NCBI GenBank assembly: GCA_964644375.1
Contig: CAZXWJ010000001.1
Location: forward strand, 1 to 64,000
Direction of reading: 5' to 3'
DNA from: CAYNYM01 sp964644375
Lineage (GTDB): Bacteria > Desulfobacterota > DSM-4660 > Desulfatiglandales > HGW-15
Length of the DNA: 64,000 nucleotides
In this document: positions 42,518 to 50,824 of the stretch, piece after piece
How the letters are laid out: each line of letters starts with the position of its first letter
Position numbering within the stretch: the first letter of the stretch is position 1
Notes under the pieces: model-generated
Told to the model about the DNA's origin: nothing
Databases searched by the model: none
Seen by the model: only the letters and a program-made list of their open reading frames with translations
Made by a program: the position numbers and the translations under genes

Positions 42518-45100
42518 TTACCGAAAGACGACCTCACCACCTTCGACATTTACGAACACGTGGTTCCCTTCCGAAACGCTCCCTTCGAGGATCTTCACTG
42601 CGAGCTTGTCCTGGATGAGATGCTGGATGGTCCTCTTGAGGGGTCTGGCCCCGTAAACCGGATCGAAGCCCGCGTTGGCCAGGAATTCCTTTGCCTCCTC
42701 CGTCAGTTCCAGCGTGATCTTGGTGTCCGCCAGGCGTTTTGCCAGGTAGTCGACCTGGATGCCCACGATCTTTTTGATTTCCTCCGGCCCCAGGGCGTTG
42801 AAGATAATGATCTCATCGATACGATTGAGGAATTCCGGCCGAAAGGCGCTCTTCAGGGCCTCCATGACCCTTTTATCCTTTTCGGCTTCATCCTTTTCCT
42901 GCATTTCCTGTATCCACTGACTTCCCACGTTGGACGTCATAATCAGAACCGTATTCGTGAAATCCACCGTGCGGCCCTTTCCGTCCGTCATTCTGCCGTC
43001 GTCGAGGATCTGAAGAAGGGCGTTAAAGACATCCGGGTGGGCCTTTTCGATTTCATCGAATAGGACCACGGAATAGGGATGTCGTCGAACCGCCTCGGTG
43101 AGGTATCCGCCCTCATCATACCCCACATATCCCGGAGGGGCTCCGATCAACCTGGCCACGGAATGCCGTTCCATGTATTCGGACATATCGATACGAACCA
43201 TGTATTGCTCATCATCAAAAAGAAATTCCGCCAAAGCCCGTGCAAGCTCGGTCTTGCCCACGCCGGTTGGGCCCATAAAGATGAAGGACCCAATGGGTCG
43301 GTTGGGATCCTGAAGGCCGGACCGGGCCCTTCGCACGGCGTTTGAAACCGCGACAATCCCCTTTTTCTGACCCACGACCCGCGTTTCGAGCCGTTTCTCC
43401 ATTTCCAGGAGTTTCGCCCTTTCCCCTTCCACCAGCCGGGAGATCGGAATCCCCGTCCACTTAGCCACCACCTCGGCAATGTCTTCGCTATCCACCTCTT
43501 CCTTGAGCATCTGCCGGTCGACCTGGAGTCCCTCGAGTTGCCTGTTTTCTTCCTCCAGATCGCGCTCCAGTTCAATGAGCTTGCCGTATTTCAATTCCGC
43601 GGCCTTGGACAGATCCCCCTGGCGCTCCGCAAGCTGTGCCTCGGTCTTTGTGGACTCCAGGTTTCCCTTGATTTCCCTGATCTTGGAAATGGCCTCCTTT
43701 TCTCTTTTCCAGTGGCTGATCATCTCCTCGGTCTGGGCATTCAATTCGGAAAGCTCTTTTTTGATCTTTGCCAGCCTGTCTTTGGAACCCTGATCCCGCT
43801 CCTTTTTCAGGGCCTCCCTCTCGATCTCGAGCTGTGTGGTCTTCCGCTGGATATCGTCTATCTCGGCGGGCATGCTGTCGATCTCGATTCGAAGTTTGGA
43901 CGTGGCCTCATCGATGAGATCGATGGCCTTATCCGGCAGGAAGCGATCCGTGATATATCGGTTGGAGAGGGTCGCCGCCGCCAACAGGGCCGAATCCTTG
44001 ATGCGCACGCCGTGATGCACCTCGTACTTTTCTTTGAGCCCCCGCAGGATGGAAATAGTGTCCTCCACGGTCGGTTCCTCGACCAGGACCGGCTGAAACC
44101 GCCTTTCAAAAGCGGCATCTTTTTCTATGTATTTTCTATACTCCTTGATGGTCGTTGCACCGACACATCGAAGTTCCCCTCTCGCCAGGGCCGGTTTGAG
44201 CATATTGGAGGCATCCACAGCCCCCTCGGCAGCTCCTGCCCCCACAAGGGTATGCATTTCGTCTATGAACAGGATGATCTCCCCCTGGGCATCGATAACT
44301 TCCTTGAGCACGGCCTTGAATCGGTCTTCAAATTCACCGCGGTATTTGGCCCCCGCTATCAGAGACCCCATATCCAGGGCCACAACCCGCTTATTTTTCA
44401 GCGTCTCCGGCACATCGCCATGCACGATCCTCTGGGCCAGTCCCTCAACTATGGCGGTCTTACCCACCCCCGGCTCCCCCATGAGCACGGGGTTGTTCTT
44501 GGTTCTTCTGGAAAGGACCTGGATGATCCGCCGAATCTCATCATCCCGGCCGATAACCGGGTCAAGGTCTCCCTTTGAGGCAGTGGCCGTCAGGTCTCTG
44601 CTGAATCGATCCAGTGCCTGATACTTGTCCTCGGGATTGGGGTCCGTGATCCTCTGTCCCCCCCGAATATCCACCAGGACCTGTAGTATGGCGTCCCTGG
44701 AAACCCCTGAAGCGGCAAGAATTCCGGCCGCATCGCCCTCCTTTTCTTCCGTTACGGACAGCAAGATATGCTCCAGGCTCACGTATTCGTCTTTCATTTT
44801 TTCGGCCTCATTGAAGGCCTTGTCCAAGACAGTCTTCGTTCTTGGGGAAAGGTAGGCCTGTCCGTACCCTGCGCCCGAAACCTTGGGTGTCTTTTCCAGG
44901 GCCGCATCAAACTCTCGAATGAGTTGAGCCTGATTGACGCCGATTTTGCCTAATATGGGAGGGACGACCCCCTCCTTTTGATCCAAAATGGCTCTTATCA
45001 GATGTTCGGGTTCAATCTGCTGGTTGCCGAATCTCTCCGCCATCTGCTGAGCTCCCTGAACAACTTCCTGCGCCTTAAGCGTAAATCGATCGAACCTCAT
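42518..45100 (-). CDS. clpB: Disaggregase ClpB
   Basis: 860 residues from the ATG at 45100 (AAGGAGG eight bases upstream). Clp N-domains (MRFDRFTLKAQEVV) are followed by AAA1 with GEPGVGKTAIVEGLA (about 205) and the GAGAAEGAVDASN loop. A middle coiled-coil domain of about 120 residues (about 400-525) identifies ClpB rather than ClpA/C. AAA2 has GPTGVGKTELARALAEF (about 600), GYVGYDEGGYLTEAVRR and the C-terminal YGARPLKRTIQ. It works with DnaK, encoded about 4 kb away, to rescue aggregated protein. The upstream promoter has a CCTTGAAA -35 as seen in heat-shock promoters. Confidence 0.97.
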   Translation of the reverse strand: MRFDRFTLKAQEVVQGAQQMAERFGNQQIEPEHLIRAILDQKEGVVPPILGKIGVNQAQLIREFDAALEKTPKVSGAGYGQAYLSPRTKTVLDKAFNEAEKMKDEYVSLEHILLSVTEEKEGDAAGILAASGVSRDAILQVLVDIRGGQRITDPNPEDKYQALDRFSRDLTATASKGDLDPVIGRDDEIRRIIQVLSRRTKNNPVLMGEPGVGKTAIVEGLAQRIVHGDVPETLKNKRVVALDMGSLIAGAKYRGEFEDRFKAVLKEVIDAQGEIILFIDEMHTLVGAGAAEGAVDASNMLKPALARGELRCVGATTIKEYRKYIEKDAAFERRFQPVLVEEPTVEDTISILRGLKEKYEVHHGVRIKDSALLAAATLSNRYITDRFLPDKAIDLIDEATSKLRIEIDSMPAEIDDIQRKTTQLEIEREALKKERDQGSKDRLAKIKKELSELNAQTEEMISHWKREKEAISKIREIKGNLESTKTEAQLAERQGDLSKAAELKYGKLIELERDLEEENRQLEGLQVDRQMLKEEVDSEDIAEVVAKWTGIPISRLVEGERAKLLEMEKRLETRVVGQKKGIVAVSNAVRRARSGLQDPNRPIGSFIFMGPTGVGKTELARALAEFLFDDEQYMVRIDMSEYMERHSVARLIGAPPGYVGYDEGGYLTEAVRRHPYSVVLFDEIEKAHPDVFNALLQILDDGRMTDGKGRTVDFTNTVLIMTSNVGSQWIQEMQEKDEAEKDKRVMEALKSAFRPEFLNRIDEIIIFNALGPEEIKKIVGIQVDYLAKRLADTKITLELTEEAKEFLANAGFDPVYGARPLKRTIQHLIQDKLAVKILEGSVSEGNHVFVNVEGGEVVFR

Positions 45101-45486
45101 GTTGCATGCCTCCTTTATCACGAAGGGGTATTGTCATATTCGGCGTCCACGGTGGATCACGCCATGGATCGCCACTTGATCTCACAAAAATACAGATTCA
45201 CAAGCTTGAAAAATACCATGAAGAAAAGATAATTCCGCATATCGTTTATTTCAAGGGCGACTCCCCCTCGCCCCGTTTCGAATGATAGCCAAACCTCACG
45301 ACATGGGATAAGATAAGAGAGGTTTTTGTCGGGGAACCCTCTTTAGGCCTCTAACGATTTGATTCATTGTCAGGACCATGCGATGAATGTCCGGTTGATT
45401 TTTTGTCTTTTTTGAGGTTATCATTCCAGAGGTTTTCCTCCCAAGACTGACATTACCCTTCATCCTACGCGTTTTTTCATCATGAT
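45101..45486. other. 386-bp divergent region between clpB and the lytic transglycosylase
   Basis: No gene. It contains the clpB promoter. The plus-strand side towards the transglycosylase has no clear promoter that I would defend. Confidence 0.5.
45226..45254 (-). promoter_or_regulatory. Probable clpB promoter
   Basis: On the minus strand CCTTGAAA, then 17 bp, then TATCTT. This fits sigma-70 (TTGAAA/TATCTT); the CTTGAAA block is also the sigma-32 -35 consensus, but a CCCCAT-type -10 is absent. About 125 nt upstream of the start codon. Confidence 0.5.
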
Positions 45487-46896
45487 ATGAGGTCTCGAAT
45501 GATTAAACCCGACTTGTCGTGCCGTATTTATGCCTTTATTCTCCTCCTCGGGCTATTTCTCTCGGGCCTTTTCCCCCATCCCGCCCGGGCTCAATACCCG
45601 CTCTTGAGTGAGCTTATCATCACCTACAATATCGAGGCACAAAAAAAGAGCCTGTCAAATAAAACTTACAGGGGTGAGGAAGGTGTCATGAGGATTTTGC
45701 CGAAGGCGGCCGATTCTCTCGGGTTGACGGTGCTCATCACTGAGGATTACCTTCAAGCCGTAGCCCTTCAAGATAAGGCAGGTAAATCCCTGGAAAAGGC
45801 CAAGGCGGCTATGGTGATGAAGAAAAATAAAGCAGCTCCTGATTTTTATGCCAGACATATTGTCGAAAATTTTCTGGATTACAAAAGGCTACAGGAATCG
45901 GCAAGACAGAAATTTAAGGCCTACAGGTCTTCATTGAATCCCTCCACGGATGAAAGGCTCAACCGAGAGAAAGCCCTAAAAGCCATGGGCACTCTGATGG
46001 AAGCATGTTTTCAGGAGGCCGGCCACAATCTCAGGGACGCCCTGGGTTGTTTTTATAACCGGTGCATGGGGGGGAGGAAACGTTCGCCCCACATCACCCC
46101 CGCTAACGTCTTGTTTGTCAATGAAATCTTTCGACTTTTTATCGCAAAGGCCCCAAAGAAGACCCTTCAAAAATTCGATCTGGACAAATATCACGAGGAT
46201 ACCCGTACAAAAGACAGTGGCCATTGGAAAGGTCTCCTGAAAAGGGAAGGTTTTCCCTTCACATCTGAACTGGAAAGGACCATGGAAAAATACGAGGACA
46301 AGGGCCTCAGAATAGGCCCACTTCTCTTTGCCGCACTCATGAAAAGGGAATCCCGATTCGAGCATCACGCCGTATCCCGCATGGGGGCTGCGGGCCTGAC
46401 CCAGATCATGCCACAAACGGCCCGAACGTTGGGAATGAAACGGATCTATTCGCCGGCCTATTTTGACGAGGCCCTGGCCCTTGTCAAGAAAGAGCGAAGG
46501 CAAAGGCAACGCGCTACCGCGGCCCTTTTCAAGATAGATGAAAAAACGGGAATCACCCAGGCAAAAGAGGCGCGGACATTGATGCAACGCTCACTGCATT
46601 TGGGTAAGAAAAAGGAAAAGTTATTTTTGAGATACAAAGCTGAGCTCCTCAAAAACAAGACCGACGATCGACTTGTGCCTGCCAAGGCCATTGATAACGG
46701 CTACAAATATTTTGCACGATTGATGAAAATGCAGGAAGGAGATATTAGCCTGGCATTGGCTTCCTACAATGCAGGGCCTCACCGCGTAAGTAAATACAAG
46801 GGGATTCCGCCCTTCAGAGAAACGGTTTTTTTTAGAAATGAGGTCATCAGATACTACCATGAGTATCTGGAAAAAATGAAATTGGCCAGACAGTAA
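45487..46896 (+). CDS. Lytic murein transglycosylase (SLT/GH23) with a long insertion
   Basis: 469 residues with a signal peptide (about 1-35, LLLGLFLSGLFPHPARA). The N-terminal half is helical and unrecognised. The SLT domain starts about residue 270: catalytic Glu in AALMKRESRFEHHAVSRMG (about 281-299), then AAGLTQIMPQTA (about 299-310) and, far later, ALASYNAGPHRVSKYKG (about 425-441) and FFRNEVIRYYHEY. Between the last two motifs are about 115 residues where about 45-50 are usual; the additional part is highly charged. It should cleave peptidoglycan in the periplasm. ATG at 45499 is an alternative start. Confidence 0.85.
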   Translation: MRSRMIKPDLSCRIYAFILLLGLFLSGLFPHPARAQYPLLSELIITYNIEAQKKSLSNKTYRGEEGVMRILPKAADSLGLTVLITEDYLQAVALQDKAGKSLEKAKAAMVMKKNKAAPDFYARHIVENFLDYKRLQESARQKFKAYRSSLNPSTDERLNREKALKAMGTLMEACFQEAGHNLRDALGCFYNRCMGGRKRSPHITPANVLFVNEIFRLFIAKAPKKTLQKFDLDKYHEDTRTKDSGHWKGLLKREGFPFTSELERTMEKYEDKGLRIGPLLFAALMKRESRFEHHAVSRMGAAGLTQIMPQTARTLGMKRIYSPAYFDEALALVKKERRQRQRATAALFKIDEKTGITQAKEARTLMQRSLHLGKKKEKLFLRYKAELLKNKTDDRLVPAKAIDNGYKYFARLMKMQEGDISLALASYNAGPHRVSKYKGIPPFRETVFFRNEVIRYYHEYLEKMKLARQ

Positions 46897-46960
46897 AAAG
46901 GTCCGGATCCAAAGCGACAAACCGGGTCCGCCACTACTATTTTCGGGTAAGGAGGAAAAA

Positions 46961-47869
46961 ATGACTGGAGAGGTGTTATTGAAATCGAGCTTCGATAATC
47001 TTCGCCTGCTCAAGCGAGGAAAGGTGCGGGATGTATATGAAATTGAAGACAAACTCCTGATCGTGGCCAGCGACCGTATGTCGGCCTTTGATGTGGTAAT
47101 GGATGATCCGATTCCCGACAAGGGGAAAATTCTCACGAGTATCTCCATGTTTTGGTTCAATTTTCTCAGGGACACGGTTGAGAACCATGTCATCTCCACC
47201 GACCCGGCGCAATACCCCGAGCCCTGCCAAAAACACACAGAGGCTCTCGCAGGCCGAAGCATGCTTGTCAAAAAAGCCGACGCGCTTGCCGTCGAGTGTA
47301 TTGTCAGGGGATACATTTCCGGTTCGGGATGGTTGGAATACCAATCCAAGGGCAGTATCTGCGGCATTTCCCTTCCGACCGGGCTCAAGGAATCGGAAAA
47401 ATTATCCGACCCCCTCTTCACCCCGTCGACCAAGGCCGAAGAAGGTGTCCACGATGAAAACATTTCCTTTGAGAAGGTCGCCGAAATCCTCGGTACTGAA
47501 AGGGCGGAAGAAGTTCGAGAACTCAGCCTCAAAATTTATCGTGCCGGCAGAGATTACGCCGCTCGAAAAGGTATTATCATCGCCGACACCAAGTTTGAAT
47601 TCGGCATCGTTGACGGCCGCCTCATTCTCATTGACGAGGTTCTGACACCGGATTCATCCAGATTCTGGCCCGTTGATCACTACCGGCCCGGCGGTCCTCA
47701 AAAAAGTTTCGACAAACAGTTTCTGCGGGATTACTTGAACGGCCTCGACTGGCCCAAAGCACCCCCTCCGCCCAAGCTCCCGACCGCGATCATCGATAAA
47801 ACAAGAGGCAAATATCTTGAGGCTCTGAAAAGTTTGACCGGGCACGGGTTGGACGACTTTCATTCGTAA
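46961..47869 (+). CDS. purC: SAICAR synthetase PurC
   Basis: 302 residues, the longer yeast-like form of phosphoribosylaminoimidazole-succinocarboxamide synthase. It joins aspartate to CAIR in purine synthesis. Visible are KRGKVRDVYEIEDKLLIVASDRMSAF-type start (split across about 17-40), VECIVRGYISGSGWLEY, TPSTKAEEGVHDENIS and LIDEVLTPDSSRFWP. The ribosome site aaggagg is ideal. No other purine gene is adjacent. Confidence 0.96.
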   Translation: MTGEVLLKSSFDNLRLLKRGKVRDVYEIEDKLLIVASDRMSAFDVVMDDPIPDKGKILTSISMFWFNFLRDTVENHVISTDPAQYPEPCQKHTEALAGRSMLVKKADALAVECIVRGYISGSGWLEYQSKGSICGISLPTGLKESEKLSDPLFTPSTKAEEGVHDENISFEKVAEILGTERAEEVRELSLKIYRAGRDYAARKGIIIADTKFEFGIVDGRLILIDEVLTPDSSRFWPVDHYRPGGPQKSFDKQFLRDYLNGLDWPKAPPPPKLPTAIIDKTRGKYLEALKSLTGHGLDDFHS

Positions 47870-48229
47870 CCGGAGTCCAAATCCAAATTAAGAGAGTTGT
47901 GAGGGAGGCACCTTTACGAACTTCGCCGCGTTTACCCCTTCTGTGCCGGGCCGCAGCCTTTTATGTGGGTTGCGGTCACGGTATGCCCTCGTTGAAGCCT
48001 TCGCCTGACAAAATCCGGCACCCGGCGGGAAGCAGGGCAGAAACCAAACAAAAACAGCCCGTCAAAAGACCCTAAATAGAGAAAAACAACCCCAAAAACC
48101 TTCTTCATCCAACCTTGACAAAGACTCTGCTGATGCTTAACGTATTTCATGATTGCAGGTTATGTATCACTTTGAAATTACTCCGGTTCATCTTGCAAAT
48201 CTGACGATTGGGAAAACTGAGGACAAAAC
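47870..48229. other. 360-bp region upstream of grpE, no gene
   Basis: GC-rich imperfect inverted stretches near 47940-48030 (ccgcagcc/ggttgcgg) may mark the end of purC transcription, though no T-run follows. A promoter-like site lies at 48115-48143. No CIRCE element (ttagcactc...) is present. Confidence 0.5.
48115..48143 (+). promoter_or_regulatory. Possible grpE-dnaK promoter
   Basis: TTGACA at 48115-48120, 17-bp spacer, weak -10 TAACGT at 48138-48143, about 87 bp upstream of grpE. The -35 is within CCTTGACA. Confidence 0.4.
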
Positions 48230-48883
48230 ATGAATAAGAAAGGGAAAAAGGAAGCCATAAAGGACAAACCCTCCAAGGACGATAAGGACATCATCATCGA
48301 CATCAATCGCGCCGAGGCTGAAAAGGATCATGAGGAAAAAGACAAGCCGCTTGAGGAAATGACGAATGCGGAATTGAATGAAAAGATCAAGGAACTCGAG
48401 CAGGACAAACAAACAAATTTTGACCTCTATCTGCGGGCGCAGGCGGAGGTGGAAAACATAAAAAAGAGAGTCAGGAGAGAGAAGGAAGACTGGTATAAAT
48501 ACGCAAACGAAACCCTCATAAAAGAAATATTGCCGGTTTTGGATAATCTGGAGCAGGCAATATCCCATTCCAATAATGATGGTTCCATTGAGGCACTTAA
48601 AGAAGGCGTTGAATTGACCCTCAAGGGGCTGAAAGATACCCTTAAAAAGTTGGGAGTTGAAGATGTGAAGGCACAGGACGAGGCCTTTGATCCTTGTTTC
48701 CATGAGGCGGTATCTGAAATCGAAGACAAGAGCGTAAAACCCGGGATGGTGGCTCATGAACTTCAAAAGGGCTACACCCTTAATCAGCGTTTAATTCGCC
48801 CCGCTATGGTGGTTGTTAGCAGGGGAGGAGAAGACGGCACAACCGACCACGATAAAAGCACTGAAAAAGCATGTGAAGAATAA
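48230..48883 (+). CDS. grpE: Nucleotide exchange factor GrpE
   Basis: 217 residues. A charged N-terminal tail (about 1-55) leads into the long paired helix (DLYLRAQAEVENIKKRVRRE) and the C-terminal beta domain with GVEDVKAQDEAFDPCFHEAV and LQKGYTLNQRLIRPAMVVV. It releases ADP from DnaK. The start has gagga at good spacing. dnaK follows after 30 bp; dnaJ is not in the window. Confidence 0.96.
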   Translation: MNKKGKKEAIKDKPSKDDKDIIIDINRAEAEKDHEEKDKPLEEMTNAELNEKIKELEQDKQTNFDLYLRAQAEVENIKKRVRREKEDWYKYANETLIKEILPVLDNLEQAISHSNNDGSIEALKEGVELTLKGLKDTLKKLGVEDVKAQDEAFDPCFHEAVSEIEDKSVKPGMVAHELQKGYTLNQRLIRPAMVVVSRGGEDGTTDHDKSTEKACEE

Positions 48884-48913
48884 TAGCGTGTGACAATTTT
48901 CAAGGAGGTTAAG

Positions 48914-50824
48914 ATGGGGAAAATTATAGGAATCGATCTTGGGACCACAAATTCGTGTGTCGCAGTGATGGAAGGGGGAGACCCTGTTGTTATCACCAAC
49001 GCGGAGGGAAGCAGGACAACGCCGTCCATCGTTGCCTTCAGCGATAAGGGGGAAAGGCTGGTGGGTCAGATTGCCAAAAGGCAGGCCATCACCAATCCGG
49101 ATAACACGATATTCGGTGTCAAAAGGCTTATAGGGCGCAAGTATGGGTCCCCTGAAGTCCAGAAGGACATCAAAGTGCTCCCCTATAAGATTCTAAAGGC
49201 GGATAACGATGATGCCCATGTGGAGGCCAGGGGGAAGGCTTACAGCCCTGCCGAAATTTCTTCCATGATCCTGCAGAAAATGAAGCAAACGGCCGAGGAT
49301 TACCTGGGGGAGAAGGTGACCGATGCAGTCATTACCGTCCCCGCCTATTTTAATGACAGCCAGCGGCAGGCGACCAAGGACGCCGGCCGTATTGCCGGCC
49401 TCAACGTACAACGGATTATCAACGAACCGACCGCCGCTTCCCTGGCCTTTGGCGCCGACAAAAAAGGAGACAAAAAGATAGCTGTCTTCGATCTCGGTGG
49501 CGGGACCTTTGATATCTCCATATTGGAGATCGGTGAAGGGGTTTTTGAGGTCAAGTCCACGAATGGCGATACTCATTTGGGCGGAGAGGATTTCGACCTG
49601 AAAATCGTCGATTTTCTTGCAAACGAGTTCACAAAAGACCAGGGTATTGATCTGAGATCCGACAAAATGGCCCTCCAGAGGCTGAAAGAGGCGGCTGAAA
49701 AGGCCAAGATGGAGCTATCGAGTTCACAGGAGACGGATATCAATCTCCCGTTCATTACCGCAGACGCCAGCGGCCCAAAGCATTTGAATATTAGACTTTC
49801 CAGGGCCAAACTAGAGTCCCTGGTTGATGATCTCATTGACAGGGTGATCGGTCCCTGCAACACCGCCCTTCGGGATTCCGGTTTAAAGGCCAGCGAAATT
49901 GACGAAATTCTTCTGGTCGGAGGGATGACGCGGATGCCCAAAGTTCAGGAAAAAGTCAAAGAGGTCTTTGGCAAAGAACCCAGCAAGGGCGTCAATCCGG
50001 ACGAAGTGGTTGCCGTCGGTGCGGCCATCCAGGGAGGTGTGCTCAAGGGGGAAGTGAAGGACGTGCTTCTTCTGGATGTTACTCCTCTTTCCCTGGGTAT
50101 CGAAACCTTGGGAGGTGTCTTCACCAAATTGATTGAGAAGAATACCACTATCCCGACCAAAAAAAGTCAGATCTTCTCCACGGCCGCCGACAATCAACCT
50201 GCCGTGGAAATTCACGTGCTCCAAGGTGAACGTGAAATGGCCGCGTACAACAAAACCCTCGGCCGTTTTCAACTCATGGGTATTCCGCCCGCGCCCAGGG
50301 GGATTCCTCAGGTCGAAGTCACCTTTGATATTGATGCCAACGGCATCGTAAACGTTTCCGCCAAGGATATGGGTACGGGCAAAGAGCAGTCCATCAAAAT
50401 CACCGCCTCGAGCGGTCTTTCCGAGGAGGAGATTCAGCAACTCGTCAAAGATGCGGAAATGCACGGAGAAGAGGATCGTAAACGGCGAGAACTGGTGGAT
50501 GCAAAAAACATGGCGGATTCCTTGGTCTATTCCACGGAAAAATCCATCAAGGAAGCAGGAGACAAGCTTGATGCCTCAGGGAAAGCCGATATTGATCAGG
50601 CTATCTCAAATCTCAAAAAAGCCATGGAGACGGAAAACACCGAAGAAATCAAACGTCTCACTGAGGAACTGACCCAGGCCTCGCACAAATTGGCCGAGGC
50701 CATGTATGCACAGGCATCCCAGCAGCAGTCGCAACAGGGCGCCGCCGGAGGGCAAGAGACCGGAGAAGAAGCGCCGAAGGACGATGATGTTGTTGACGCA
50801 GACTTCGAGGAAGTGAATAAGTGA
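48914..50824 (+). CDS. dnaK: Chaperone DnaK (Hsp70)
   Basis: 636 residues from the ATG at 48914, which follows aaggagg by five bases; an earlier in-frame ATG at 48890 is ignored. The ATPase domain has GIDLGTTNSCVAVMEGG, AVFDLGGGTFDISILE and VGGMTRMPKVQ. The substrate domain begins at VLLLDVTPLSLGIETLGG, and the lid ends in a Gln/Gly-rich tail with DDDVVDADFEEVNK, the Gram-negative EEV-type C-terminus. Its stop overlaps the GTG of the next gene (GTGA). Confidence 0.98.
   Translation: MGKIIGIDLGTTNSCVAVMEGGDPVVITNAEGSRTTPSIVAFSDKGERLVGQIAKRQAITNPDNTIFGVKRLIGRKYGSPEVQKDIKVLPYKILKADNDDAHVEARGKAYSPAEISSMILQKMKQTAEDYLGEKVTDAVITVPAYFNDSQRQATKDAGRIAGLNVQRIINEPTAASLAFGADKKGDKKIAVFDLGGGTFDISILEIGEGVFEVKSTNGDTHLGGEDFDLKIVDFLANEFTKDQGIDLRSDKMALQRLKEAAEKAKMELSSSQETDINLPFITADASGPKHLNIRLSRAKLESLVDDLIDRVIGPCNTALRDSGLKASEIDEILLVGGMTRMPKVQEKVKEVFGKEPSKGVNPDEVVAVGAAIQGGVLKGEVKDVLLLDVTPLSLGIETLGGVFTKLIEKNTTIPTKKSQIFSTAADNQPAVEIHVLQGEREMAAYNKTLGRFQLMGIPPAPRGIPQVEVTFDIDANGIVNVSAKDMGTGKEQSIKITASSGLSEEEIQQLVKDAEMHGEEDRKRRELVDAKNMADSLVYSTEKSIKEAGDKLDASGKADIDQAISNLKKAMETENTEEIKRLTEELTQASHKLAEAMYAQASQQQSQQGAAGGQETGEEAPKDDDVVDADFEEVNK

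Noticed and set aside
43538..44578. 346-codon open frame antisense to clpB
   Set aside because: Shadow of the strongly biased clpB coding frame; no motif or ribosome site.
47870..48229. CIRCE operator upstream of grpE-dnaK
   Set aside because: No ttagcactc/gagtgctaa inverted repeat could be found.
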